64,000 bases of DNA from Boswellia sacra (taxonomy: Eukaryota; Streptophyta; Magnoliopsida; Sapindales; Burseraceae): the NCBI GenBank assembly GCA_013180625.2, contig SNVD02013979.1, positions 186,001-250,000 on the forward strand. Direction: 5' to 3'. Under the pieces are notes generated by a model. That model did not search any database. It was not told where the DNA came from and saw only the letters and a program-made list of their open reading frames with translations. The position numbers and the translations under genes were made by a program. Shown one piece after another: positions 47,757 through 59,208 of the stretch. The stretch's first letter is position 1. Each line of letters opens with the position of its first letter.

Positions 47757-48246
47757 AAATCTTCTTTCTTTACTCATTCCTTTAACTATGACTTGATTAG
47801 ATTTGCTAGTTTTGAATTTTGATATTACTACAATAATCTTTTAGATGATTTTTCCTTTCAATATTATTAATTACTATATGTTTCAATAATATTTATATGA
47901 AATATAATCAACTCCAACATAATAGTGACTATTTTATTTACATTGGTATAATATCTAGGAAGGGGAATGGAATGGGATTGAGAAAAGCACTTTACACATG
48001 GAGATTCCCTACTCCATCCTAAAATGGACGGCGAATGAGGTTTAAATTGAAGGGTAAGGTAGGGAATGGGGAGGGCCTCCTCACCAACAACCCACCTCAT
48101 TGCTATCCAAAGGAGTGGACAGGACTTCAAATCTTGTCAGCATCATTAACAAGAGTTGTTTCTTTTTATTGTTAGGAAGCAACCCTAAACTAACCAATCC
48201 TCATGCTCAATCAGTTTTTAAAGTAAATTTGGGCGGACCAAACATA

Positions 48247-48282
<36 letters not shown>

Positions 48283-48285
48283 ATA
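47757..48285 (+). repeat. 1.7-kb tandem unit, copy A (3' part only)
   Basis: Matches the right third of the units at 50262-51741 (B) and 61568-63290 (C): TTTACTCATTCC, GATGATTTTTCCTTTCAATAT, GGGGAATGGAATGGG, GCCTCCTCACCA, CCAAAGGAGTGGACA and GGGCGGACCAAA in order. The left two thirds are missing; a (TA)n run (47718-47741) lies near the break. It ends in a (GT)n microsatellite at 48248-48281. Confidence 0.85.
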
Positions 48286-48297
48286 GGATATTTTAAC

Positions 48298-50247
48298 TTA
48301 AAATTTTGACTTAAAACTAGACATCATTATCTAACAACTCATTCATCTCAATCTAATGACTAAGATTAATGATGAGGTGGCATTACAATTTAATTAAAAT
48401 AGACTCTTTTAAATGAAAAACTTATGTGCCAAGCTGATGTGGCTGGCAGTCAAGGTTTTATTCTTCACAAATTTTGATTGTCATGGCAAGAGACTTGCAG
48501 CACTGTGGAGTAGTGTAGACAGATGGGCACAGCAAAGGAAAAATCATGATCCAATGACACATCAACCAAAATTCAAATCAAAGATCAAATTTAATCTTTT
48601 CGGTTTTCATGATATCAATTTATTTGATCACCTTGGTCATCTTCTAGTTTGTATTTTAGATCTTATTTGACTTTTCTTTTTTATTCTTGTTGTAAGTTTA
48701 ACATTTATTTTATTTTTTATATCTTTCCAAAGAAAATCTTATCACGAAGAACTATATCTGTTGGTGTCACTATGACACATGGCAATCCATACATGTGCTA
48801 TACATGTGATCAAATTTTGTTTTGTCAACTTGTGATAAAACATGCGTATTATGACTTTTTCTAATGCATTTTTTGAAGATTTATCTTAGGAAAAGAAAAG
48901 ATTGATTAATTGATTGATTGATTGAAGCTAATTAGGAAGTTTTATATCTTAATTATCAAATCACTTGCATAATTAAGATATTTTTTACTTGTGATTTTCT
49001 TGATTGTTAATCACATATATGATTGAGATATTTTTTGATAAACACATATCTTGATGGATAATCACTTATATGATTAGGATCTGTATGCTAATTAATCTAT
49101 GTAATTGAGATACACCTTCCTATATTATGTGATCTTTATTTAATCATTCCATTAAGACTTTGCAAGTTATGGTAAAGATTGTAATTGATGTTTCATTCTT
49201 GCTATGGCTATTCTCATGGCTTATATAAAAGACACATTCAAGACATTACAGATACAAAAGTCGGGGAGTGCAAACTAGAATGTGTTAATCATTTTGTTTT
49301 TCTTTGTAAAAAGCGTTATGCTTTGAGTGAGTTAAGATTGTGTATGGCTCAGATGTGTTGAGTATAGACATAGTTCTGATTGGTAAGTGTTAGTAGAGTC
49401 ATGTAAGATTAAGTGAATTGAGTGATTACATGAATCTATAATAGTTACATTGGTATAACTGACTGAACTGAGTAAGTTAAGTTAGTTATATCTGTGAAGT
49501 GCAATATCAAAAGAGTGTGTGAAGGATTATAGCTGTGATCGAAGTTGATCAAGTTTACATAGATTAGGTTAGTGAGTGAATGAGTATCTAACACTTTAAA
49601 GAGTTCTAAATCGAGAGTAAACATATTTAGTATAGTGGATTGCAAATCTTGTTGCCTATGGATGTAGGCTGGTTTATAGCCGAATCACAGAAAATCTTCT
49701 TTTCCATCTTACTTTACTGTTTTTAGTTAAGTTATTATTAACTATCCATATTACAAAAACTAACAATAACAATATATATCAAAGATTGAACTATTATTAT
49801 CTTAGATGGATGGTTTTAGAAAGATAATTTCAATTTTCAAAGAGAAAAATTATAACATTTCATTACAAATAAAACTGAAAGAGAAAGAAAATCCTTGGGA
49901 TTATACCACAAAGGGCTTTTACTGGGTATAGGGTTATTATTATTTGTATAATTTTTTGATGCTTAAAATGGGTTGCTCTCTCAAGAAACATTGCTGTTTG
50001 CTGTGAATTTGCACTCTATAACTATTTGCTATCAAAGACAGTAAACAAATCTTTCACACATTAAATAAGAACAAAGAAACCTATTGCGATTGCCATATCA
50101 GATTTTTTATTATTGCCACATCACATATTTAATTAAAAGAATTTGTTTTAATTAAATTGTAACGCCATCTTAGCACCTATCTTAACCATTAGATTTAGGT
50201 AAATGGGTGGTTAGATATTGATGTCTGATTTTAAGTCAAAATTTTAA
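48298..50247. mobile_element. TIR element with about 130-bp ends
   Basis: TTAAAATTTTGACTTAAAA at the left end recurs inverted at the right end. The arms (48298-48430 and 50115-50247) share AGACATCA, ATCTAA, AATCTAATG and CATTACAATTTAATTAAAA. There is no transposase. A probable solo LTR lies inside (48759-49765). The element together with about 98 bases of adjoining unit sequence (50248-50345) is inverted relative to the tandem array. Confidence 0.72.
48759..49765 (+). mobile_element. probable solo LTR (copia type)
   Basis: Begins TGTTGGTGTCACTATG and ends AAAAACTAACA (TG...CA). The right part has GTTGCCTATGGATGTAGGCT and GCCGAATCACAG, features typical of the ends of plant copia LTRs, preceded by a TATATAAAAG-like TATA box near 49222. 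Flanking pentamers ATATC and ATAAC match in 4 of 5. No internal domain or second LTR. Confidence 0.45.
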
Positions 50248-50261
50248 TTGTTGTAATCAAG

Positions 50262-51741
50262 CTCATTAAAAAATAAGAGTTAAACAGAATTAGACAAATC
50301 GTTGGGAGATACGTCTATATCAATCAAATCTTCTTAATTTAACAAATATAAACTATTTAATATCATTTTAATTGAAAATTAAGCCCTAGTGGAGATGTTT
50401 ATTTTATAGTAAATAATGAAGATACCCTTTTACTTTTAACTTGGAAGAAAAATAACTAGATCAGGAAAAGAAATAGTGAAAAAATAATTACAAGGATATT
50501 GTTAAAATTAAATTGGAGGCAAAGTGCAAAATAATAATAATTATCATCATCATCTTAGCTTTTACTTTACATGTAATGCAACTGATATTGATATTTATAT
50601 AAGAAAAAAATATCACCTTTGATTGTGTTTAAGAGAAAATTATACTTCAAGACACCGTACACATGGAATAATGAGATTCAGTCTCCATACATCCTTCATT
50701 TTCTTGTTTTTAATCAGTGTAAATTTAATCTCAGAACTAAGTCCCTTAGTCTCACTCATACACAAGAACATTAGCATGGGTAAAAATGGATGGAATATAC
50801 CTATAAATAATATAGCTTGGGATATTTCTTTTTTCCTTTTTTTTGTTTATATTTAGATCTTCAAGGATTCCTTTTTATAAAATATATAAAAAATAGCTAC
50901 TGTTAAAAAAAGTACCTGTTAAATACGGAAGTTTAATATTATGAGTATAAGACAGATTAAATGAATAATTTAAATGGAACGACGTTAGTATTAATATTCC
51001 TAATAAATTAAATTTTAATGGAATAAATATTAATTCAAATAAATGTAAATAAATGAAAAACCTTAATTAATGGGAAATGGAAGAAGAAATCTGTAAATTA
51101 AGTTAAGAATCACCTAATAGAAATAATAACATTATTTAAATGAATTACATTTTATCAGATTAGACCTTATAATAGTCATAAGGAAAATCCGACACAAAAT
51201 TGGTTTGTAACATAGCCAATATCCATATTTCTTTACGCATTCATTTTAATGATGACTTGATTCAATTTGCTAGTTTTGAATTTTGATATTACTACAATAA
51301 ACTTTTAGATGATTTTTGGTTTCAATATCATTTATTACTATATGTTTCAATACTATATATATGAAATTTAATCTACTCAAACATAATAATATCTATTTTA
51401 TTTAGATTGCTATAATATTGGGGAAGGGGAATGGAATGGGGTTAGGGAAAGCACTTTCCACATAGAGATTCCCCACCCCACCCTAAATTACAAGGGGAAT
51501 GGACGGTGAATGAGGTTTAAATTAAAGAATGAGGGGGAATAAGGAAGGCCTCCTCATCACCACCCGCCTCATTGCCATCCAAAGGAGTGGACACAGCTCC
51601 AAATCTTACTAGCATCATTAATAAGAGCTATTTCTTTTTTATTTTTGGGAAGCATGCCCCAAACTAGCAAATCCTCACGTTTAAATAGTTTTTTAAGTAA
51701 ATTTTGGCAGACTAAATATAATGTTTGTATGTGTATATATA
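50262..51741 (+). repeat. 1.7-kb tandem unit, copy B
   Basis: Largely collinear with copy C (61568-63290): AAGCCCTA, TTTATTTTATAGTAAATAA, TTTTACTTTACA, GGAATAATGAGATTCAGTCT, AACATAGCCAATATCCAT and the GGGGAATGGAATGGGG to GCATGCCCCAAACTAG region. The first 84 bases (50262-50345) are inverted relative to the other units. Non-coding. Confidence 0.88.
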
Positions 51742-52670
51742 GGGGAAGGATCAGAAGCCCTTAAAAATTACACTCGTTGTTACACCACATAATCACCTTT
51801 AGATGAATAAAAATCAATGTTTCAAATATACTGATGTGTCAACCACAAGTGTATTTATTAAGAATCTTTTTTATTTCCTCTTTAGAAATTCTTTTCTATT
51901 TCCTATATCATATTAATTTTTTTCTCTCTCCTCTCTCATCATTACTTAACTCCTCTCTCCCCAAGAATATCGTAAATCCAATAAAAATAAAAAATAAAAG
52001 CCTCTCTCCTCTATACTCGACTCATCTCTTCTCTCTCCTTACTCTTCTTCCTACATCTATATCATATCATTTGTTGAAAAAAGACGAAATGCAATAAAAT
52101 AATAAGGCCTTCCTCTCGCTCAACTCTTGACTATAAAAGAAAAGGCATTTCCTCTAGTAGAGTTGGCAATGGGGTTCAATTTTTTTTTTACCCTGCCTTA
52201 CCCCTAAATATTTATATTTTTACAATTACACCCCTGTATTTTTTCATTTATATAACTCCAAAGGATGAATAACTATCACAGTTTAGTGTTTAAAAACTCA
52301 GGTGACAAGCATGAATTCTTACCTCATGCAGATAAATACTTGACCAATAATCTTAAAACAAAGTTTCAGATGCAGTTCTAACTCCTTCCTTGTTTGCTTG
52401 AATAGACTTATGCATTCCAACTTCCAATCCAATTAGCAAACAAAAAGTGCATCAAAATGATGAATAAGATGTATTTATTCATCCCTTATATTTTATTCTA
52501 AGTGTTCATCGATCGATTCATTTATTTATTCAACTTAATCATGGAAACTTATGTTTGCATTCAATTCTTGTTAATTAGTCGACAGGAGCTTCATTAATCA
52601 GTATAAAATTTTGGAGTTAAACTATATTAGAGCAAGAAATTCTGTAGATACATAGAGATCCAAGAGGTAA

Positions 52671-52759
<89 letters not shown>

Positions 52760-52760
52760 A
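52671..52760. repeat. compound (CA)n(GA)n microsatellite
   Basis: About 32 CA repeats (one TA interruption near 52729) run directly into about 12 GA repeats. Confidence 0.98.
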
Positions 52761-53139
52761 TCATAAATAAGAATGTTTATCATTTCAGACAAATCCTTCA
52801 GACCTACATAATCATATTTATACTGATAGCAATAGAAAACTAAAAAAATACATCCAACAATGTTCAAACATATAATTAATACTAATAAATTTAAAAAAAA
52901 GTAATACATTAAAAATGTGCATGTATTAAAATTTGACAGATTATTAGATTAAACATTACAAGCTAGCTAGAGCTATTAAATCAAAATTCATAAAGATTGT
53001 TGATGAATTGATCACACAAATGGATCCGTATGCATGCATTTATGCTATCATCAACAACAAATGTATAATTTATTAATTCAACATGTATAATGTTTGGGCC
53101 ACAGAACAGAATTATATCAAAGTGCGATACAGAGGTATA

Positions 53140-53600
53140 TGGAGCTCACGAGAGATGAGAAGGCCACTGGAGCTGTGGAGATAAACCCGTCGTGTAGGTA
53201 CTGAGATGTTGGAGCCGTGGAGGGGAGCTGGCCAAAAGAGAGGAGGTTCGGCTGCTGAAGCTGCAGAGTCGCGGAGGCGAGCTGGCTGTGCAGGTACAAC
53301 AATGCCAAAGCAGAGCCACGGAGGGAAGCTGGCCGTTCAACGTCCAAGAGAGAGAGGGGTTGGCCGCGACCGCAAGAGACACTGCCATTCTGGAGTCGCG
53401 GAGGCGGGGTGGCAGTGACTAGTGAGAAGTGTTACGACTACGAGAGAGGGTGGCAGTGAGAAGTGTGACTGGCACTACTGGAGCCGCAGAGGCAAGAATT
53501 GACGATGGTTGACGGTTGCTCAGGAGTGACTTGTGGCAGTGAGGAGTGACGGTTGCTAGGGTTAGGGACCTCAAGCTTCTCAGCAGCAAGAGACAGAGAG
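53140..53600. repeat. GC-rich degenerate GGAGCCGCGGAGGCGAGCTGG repeats
   Basis: The motifs GAGTCGCGGAGGCG, GAGCYGTGGAG, GAGCTGGC and GTGGCAGTGA are repeated irregularly. Frames on both strands are repeat translations rich in Ser/Leu or Arg/Gly. No protein similarity recognised. Confidence 0.6.
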
Positions 53601-54094
53601 GAGGCGTTTGGGTGATTTGGCGAAAAATATTTTTCTTTATATAGGTTAGTAAAATTTTAAGATATCCTAATATATTCCACCATGTCACAATCACCCCTAT
53701 TAATATCATTTAAGTCCTAATATTTTATTTGTTTTCACATGCACCCTTATACTTTGTGGGGCGGGGCAGGCCTGATCAAGTGGGGCTAAGTGCTGGACTC
53801 AAACCCGAACCCGTCCCGGACGGGTCAGAACAATTTAAGACCCAGACCCGCCCTTAAACACAAATTTAACGGGTCAAGACCTACCCCTAAATTACGGGCC
53901 ACACCGGGGCCCCGGACCTGACGGTTCATTTTGCCAACCCTATCCTCTAAGAAAGTAAGGTTGCTCTAACCTCTAATAAGTCTAAGTAGAATAGTTAAAA
54001 AAACTTAATTACTCAAGTTCAAGTCGTCATTCAAAATTATTTATATTTTTTTTATTTACTACTTATTCTTTTAAAGTGATTGAAATATCTCTAA

Positions 54095-55128
54095 AAGGCA
54101 GTTTGGTACGAGGATTTAGTTTAACAAGAACGGGGTTCATATTCCTAAAAAAAGGAAATATGAGAATTTGATCATTGGGAAAGAAATATTACTATATTTG
54201 GTTGGCCACGAAAATCTTGTCTTGATTCATATAAGAATCAGATTACTGTATTTGGTTGCACATGGGAATGTGATATTTTTATTTAATATGTGAGCAAACT
54301 TTTTAATTAAAATTTTTTTAATATGTAAAAAATAATTATTATATTTTGTTAAATAAAAAAATTCTAGTATGAAATAAAAAAAATTTAATGTTAAATTTTG
54401 AAGATTTTTCTAGTTTGCAAATTTTAAATTTATTATATATAGCCAAAAAAAGTATTGTTTATAAATTCTATATTATCGAAAATGAAAGTCAATTAAAATT
54501 AAAGAATAAAATTGAGTCAAACCCGTCACTTTTTCTCCTCTCTCTCTCTCTTTTTAAATTTTCTTTCTTCTTATTCATTTCCAGTCAACCCACAATACCC
54601 AGATGTAAACACCCACAATACCCAGATGCAATCCCTTCACTGTCTCCATGCACCATTCTCTTTATTCGCAAATTTCTCTTCTTTCTACATATGAACTAAA
54701 GCTTCCACAATACCCAGATGCAAACACACACTTATAAGCAAAAACAAGTTGCATAGCTCGAGTAACATTGTTACCACATAGAAGAAGAAGAGAATTGGAA
54801 AATGATATCAGCTTTTGTCAGAGAGAATATGTGAGTGAGTGTGTTTTCGTGGATTTGCCGATGTGAACAGTCACAGTGTAAGACTTTACAGTGTCGATGT
54901 AAGGGGAGTTTGATAGAGGTAGAGGCGGTGGCAGCGGCTATAACAGTAGGTTCGTTCGAATTTGAAACTCAAGTTCTGAAGGGGTTTCATATTACCCCCA
55001 AGGGACTGTAATATGAAACTATGGGAAAATGAGATTCCAGAGTTGAAAGCAGTAATAAGTGTACCAAACAAAGGAATGCATTTAGATTTTTATTTTTAAC
55101 TTTCTTACCCTCTATACCAAACGATCCA
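54095..55128. mobile_element. PIF/Harbinger-like element, possible TAA duplication
   Basis: TAA (54092-54094) precedes AAGGCAGTTTGGTACGAGG, and the right end (inverted) TGGATCGTTTGGTATAGAGG is followed by TAA (55129-55131). Subterminal GGGAATRTGA and TTTCATATT motifs occur at both ends. No transposase. It resembles the fragment at 16338. Confidence 0.5.
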
Positions 55129-56151
55129 TAAGTTTTTTACACTGCTCCATTATAGGATTTTTATGAGTTTGCGATAACAACTTTTTGTTAACTTTGAAAA
55201 GACTTATTTTTTATTGGTACTTTTATTTTCTCTATTTATTGAATTTATGTTATTATTAAGGCAAAAGGTGAGAGTAGAGAGGAGCCTAGTAATGATGAGA
55301 AAGAAAGGAGAAAAAAAAATTAATAATGATATAGGAAAGAGAAAAGAAATTCTAAAGATTCTTTATATATGTATTTATGGTTGGTACATCATCAATTTTG
55401 AACTATTAATTTTCATTTATCCAATGGTAAGTATGTGGTGTAAAAAAGAGTATAATTTTAGGGGACTGTTGATCTTTCCCTATATATATATATAGACATA
55501 TACATACATACATACATATATACATACAATAAGTCTCTTATGTGGACTCCCGGAGGCTGTCTAATATCCGGACCAAAGAATTAGGCCATTGGATGTATCC
55601 CATTTGCATCTAAAGATTGAACAGCTAAGCTAAGGGAAGGCTATAAGGCTATTATCTATATTTAATTTATTTTTTTATTTTCTCCCACTTACTAAGAATT
55701 ATTCTGTGTTCTTTCTCTTATTTCACTCAAAGGTTTTCAGTCTTCTCTTACCTCCCAATAGATCGTTCATTCACATGATTTTTGGTCTCTCTCATATCCA
55801 TTCATATAACATATTCTAACAATTCTTTTTCTTTTTGACTCTTTCATAGGATTTATGACTTATGAACATCGTCCATCTCTGTTACCAATATTTGTTTTGT
55901 TCAATCTCATATATGAGTTTGTATAACTTTGGATGTGCTTGTTAAGGATTTAGTTTAATAAAATAAGATAAGATAAGAAGGAAAAAAACTGTTCAAAATG
56001 TAGTTTTGTATATGAGCCATAAAAAACCAACACTTGTCAAAAGCAAATTCCATATGAATTAGATTAAACAAATAGTAGCCAATAAGTTGGCTTCCCAATA
56101 TAACAAATATTGACTTCCAAAGGAAAAAGTGCTTCTATAAAGTATTCGAAT

Positions 56152-56525
56152 TGTTGAAAGTTTAAACAAAACTTAAGAGTTTATTTAGAATTTAAAGTCT
56201 AAGTTAAAATAGGATTAGAGTCCTAATTAGATTAGAATACATGCTATGGAATGATTAATAATCCTAGTTAATTACGGATAAAAATTAATTATTTGGTTAT
56301 TTTATAAATATTAGTATTCATGATTTGAGTAGGATTAGGATTGAGTTTACTATATAAGTGTGTGTAATTTGTCAATTTTATTGAGAAGAAGAAGAAATAA
56401 GAAGAAATAGAGAAGTGTTTAAGAATCAAATTTTCTTCTTCATTATATTCTTGTGTTGTTTGAATTTATTTTGTTGAGTAATTATTCTCTAACAAAGTCG
56501 TATCAGATTAAGCCAAATTCCAACA
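56152..56525 (+). repeat. 5' LTR of the gag-only copia-like element
   Basis: Collinear with 58463-58828. It has about 14 extra bases near 56337-56352 (GATTGAGTTTACTA against the right copy). The primer site follows three bases after its CA end. Confidence 0.9.
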
Positions 56526-56528
56526 AAG

Positions 56529-56660
56529 TGGTATCAGAGCTAGGTTGGAAGAGTTTGGGAGAAGCATATCAGAGCTAGGTTGGAAGTGTCTGAGAGGAGC
56601 AATCTCAGAGTTAGGTTGGAAAAGTCGTGGGAAGAGCAATCTCAGAGCTAGGCACAACAT
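56529..56660 (+). repeat. primer site and leader reiterated about four times
   Basis: The primer site TGGTATCAGAGC and the following TAGGTTGGAA begin a unit of about 36 bases that recurs at 56567 (TATCAGAGCTAGGTTGGAA), 56603 (TCTCAGAGTTAGGTTGGAA) and 56640 (TCTCAGAGCTAGG). Units are separated by GAGAGGAGCA/GAAGAGCA-type sequence. Confidence 0.88.
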
Positions 56661-56846
56661 AAAGATCCAAGGAAGACCTATGAAAGAAGCAGGCACAAAG
56701 AAAGAGCTAGATAGAGTTGAGCCAGGAAGATCTCAGAGTCTATCAGAGCAAAGTTGGTAGAGCTAGGAAGAGCTTACCAGAGTTGGCAAAGCCAGTAAGA
56801 GCCTGTCAGAGTTGCCAAAAAGGCAGAGTCAAGAAAACAAATCAAG

Positions 56847-57404
56847 ATGGAAAAAGAACTTCCCAGATTTGATGGAAACAAGCACAACTTTGAGTATTGA
56901 AGAACTTAAATGCAAGCCGAGTTTGAATATAGAGGCATGTGGGAAGTTGTAAATCAAAGTTTTAAAGTACCAGCAAATCAAGCAATGTTAACACAAGAAC
57001 AAAAGGAAATTCTTGAATACAAGCAAAGAAAGGATAAAATAGCACATGTCTTTTTGAGTAGATATTTAGGATTTTCTATTATAGATACAATATATGAGAA
57101 ATTTGGTCTTATAATGGATACTAAAAGGCTAGCTAAATAGTTTTGGGATTATTTGATGGAAACTTATAGTTATACTAAAGAAGAAAATATTGATAGAGAA
57201 AAAGATGAATTTCTTATGGATAAAGAAGAAAAACAAGTGATTTTTGAAGAAAACAGTGGAGAGAATTGTCAAGACAAAAAAGAAAAAAATTATAAAAATT
57301 TAGAAAAATTAACAAGAGATTCAGAGTTACAAGAGAGTGGAGGAGGAAGAAAGCCCAACACCATTAACAGTCAAGATTTATTATTAGCATTCAAGATTCG
57401 TTAA
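56847..57404 (+). pseudogene. copia-type gag remnant (UBN2-like)
   Basis: Starts MEKELPRFDGN, then after stops QAEFEYRGMWEVVNQ, QKEILEYKQRKDKIAHVFL and DTIYEKFGLIMDTKRLAK, a pattern of plant copia gag N-terminal regions. Stops occur after NFEY, in the next few codons, and at 57138. A separate Glu/Lys/Asp-rich frame (57153-57404) follows. No zinc knuckle is seen. Confidence 0.7.
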
Positions 57405-57836
57405 AAAGTCAGCGGAAAGTCGTCGGAAAATTATCAACCGACAAGTGGATTCTCACCTTTACCACCATTGGATAGATCGGGATGTGTTGAACAAACTTTT
57501 CTTCTTCGTAGACATCAAATTCTGGGTTGAACACATAAAAAAGGTGAAAACAAGCTTCGAAAAATCATGTTTGCCGTGAAACTCATAGAAAAAAGGGTAA
57601 GTGAATATACAACTCCACCATCAAACAACTCATAATCATCGAATCTACGAAGCCCAAGAAGAAATTCGAAGTTTAGATGCTAGAAAAGTGGCGGTTCACA
57701 ATCGTATTGAAATAGTGGTAAATATCAGTCAGATCCCTCAAATGAAAAATATCAGTCTAGTCCATTTTCATGGAGAATATCGTTTTACCCCCACCAGGTT
57801 CAGTTTATCATAAATAGGTCCCTGTAGAATTTCAAG

Positions 57837-58444
57837 TTGGTTATTTTGTTTTCAAATTGTCATTATAAACCCACAACAGAAAAATACGTCAAAAAAGAGA
57901 AGAATTGTGATGTTTGGTGGAAGCATTTAAAGGGAAAAGAAGAAGAATTGCTTAGATTTCATAAGAAAACAAAAAAGTTTAAAGAGAAAGAAAAAGATTG
58001 GGAAGCAAAAATGAAGAGTTTTAAAGATGTTGGTAAAGGAAAGCCTAGAGCATGGAGTTACATCACTAGAAAAAGTGATGTTAAATTCAAAATAAAGATT
58101 TTGTTTATGAGGCTTATGGAGTCAAATTTTTGCATAAAGATAAAACAAATTTTAGGTATGATCATGGAGACATATGGGAAGAAAAGAAAGAAGACAAACA
58201 ATTATGGTCATGGTTGATAAATTATGCAAGAAAACCATATGAGGATGTATAGGAAAACATGAAGGTAAGGTTGATTGGAAAGTTACTATATAGTCTTATT
58301 GAGGATCTTGTGTTTACTTGGTTAATTAGAGAGCATAATAATTATAAAGTTATTCAAGAGATATATGAAGATACTCGTGAAGACAAGAAAGGTTCACCAA
58401 AAGATCAACAATGTTTAAGAAGTTTCAAGTTATTGTTTGGTTAA
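57837..58444 (+). pseudogene. Lys/Glu-rich frames of unknown origin inside the LTR element
   Basis: Two consecutive frames (57837-58217 and 58259-58444) are rich in Lys, Glu and aromatic residues (WWKHLKGKEEELLRFHKK, LIREHNNYKVIQEIYED). I recognise no pol motif. They could be the rest of a diverged gag or sequence acquired by the element. Confidence 0.4.
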
Positions 58445-58462
58445 GCTTAGTTTAAGGGGGAG

Positions 58463-58828
58463 TGTTTGAAGTTTAAACAAAGTTTAAGAGTTTATTTAGA
58501 ATTTAAATTCTAAGTTAAAATAGGATTAGAGTCCTAATTAGATTAGAAGACATGTTTTGGGAGGATTAATAATGCTAGTTAATTATGGATAAGAATTAAT
58601 TATTTGGTTAATTTATAAATATTAGTATTAATGATTTGAGTATGATTAGGAACTATATAAGTGTGTGTAATTTGTCAATTTTATTAAGAAGAAGAAGAAA
58701 AAAGAAGAAATAGAGACGTGTTTAAGAATCGAATTTTCTTCTTCATTATATTCTTGTGTTGTTTGAGCTTATTTTGTTAAGTAATTATTATCTAACAAAG
58801 TCGTATCAGATTAAACCAAATTCCAACG
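58463..58828 (+). repeat. 3' LTR of the gag-only copia-like element
   Basis: Partner of 56152-56525. It begins TGTTTGAAGTTTAAAC after the purine tract and ends ATTCCAACG. Confidence 0.9.
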
Positions 58829-59208
58829 AGTATAACATGTTTCAACAGAATCACAAAACGAGAAATGGAGAAGTGACGCTAACGAATGAAATTTGTGAGA
58901 AAATCTAAAGGTGAGATTCATGGGTGAGAGAGGCATAAAGTGGCGAAATTTGAGAATGGGTAGTGGACGACTTATTAATTCGTCAGAAAAGAAAGTGGAA
59001 AGAGAGAGGGATGCAAGAAAATAGAAAACATAAAATATTTTTGCATTTATTGTGTAAAAGTCAAAGAAGACATAAAAATATTAACATAATATCATTCAGC
59101 CGTCATATGCAATTGGGATCCATCCGATGGCCGAATTCTTTGGTCCAAATATGAGATAGGCTCCGCGAGTCTGCATGGGAGATTAATTGTGTCACACACA
59201 CACACAAA

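Larger units (their letters stand above)
52158..53942. mobile_element. hAT-like element with 8-bp target duplication
   Basis: Flanks TCCTCTAG (52150-52157) and TCCTCTAA (53943-53950) match in 7 of 8. Ends TAGAGTTGGCAATGGGG and (inverted) TAGGGTTGGCAAAATGAACC are typical of plant hAT elements. It contains the (CA)n/(GA)n microsatellite, a GC-rich GGAGCCGYGGAGG repeat region (53140-53600) and CGGGTC/GACCCG-rich right subterminal DNA. No transposase frame. Confidence 0.8.
51742..55480. mobile_element. long-TIR element containing nested hAT-like and PIF-like elements
   Basis: The left end GGGGAAGGATCAGAAGCCC and the right end (inverted) GGGAAAGATCAACAGTCCCC continue as inverted repeats for about 230 bp, sharing TTACACCACATA, TTAAGAATCTTT, TTTCCTATATCATA and TCATCATTACT. 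Flanks are (TA)n, so the duplication cannot be sized. TIR length suggests a Mutator-like element. No transposase. Confidence 0.8.
56152..58828 (+). mobile_element. gag-only copia-like LTR retrotransposon
   Basis: LTRs of about 370 bp (56152-56525 and 58463-58828) begin TGTT, end CCAACA/CCAACG and share TAGAATTTAAA, AGGATTAGAGTCCTAATTAG and TATATAAGTGTGTGTAATTTG. A primer-binding site TGGTATCAGAGC (56529-56540) follows the first LTR and a purine tract (AAGGGGGAG) precedes the second. The 1.9-kb interior encodes a broken gag-like region and a Lys/Glu-rich region but no protease, integrase or reverse transcriptase, so it depends on other elements. No perfect 5-bp duplication was found. Confidence 0.9.
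55531..59185. mobile_element. TIR element disrupted by a copia-like element
   Basis: The left end AAGTCTCTTATGTGGACTC and the right end (inverted) TAATCTCCCATGCAGACTC continue as inverted repeats: GGACCAAAGAATT(A/C)GGCCAT.GGATG.ATCCCA.TTGCAT. Pyrimidine-rich sequence follows on both inner sides. The LTR element 56152-58828 sits inside. End sequences resemble those of the foldback element at 59209 (CTCTCATCCGGGATCCC). Confidence 0.72.

Noticed and set aside
48248..48281. (GT)n tract considered as a telomere-like or regulatory repeat
   Set aside because: It is a plain dinucleotide microsatellite at the end of the 1.7-kb unit; the plant telomere repeat is not present.
53206..53418. Arg/Gly-rich frame in the GC-rich island
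   Set aside because: A product of the GGAGCCGCGGAGG repeats inside the hAT-like element; the other strand is open too.
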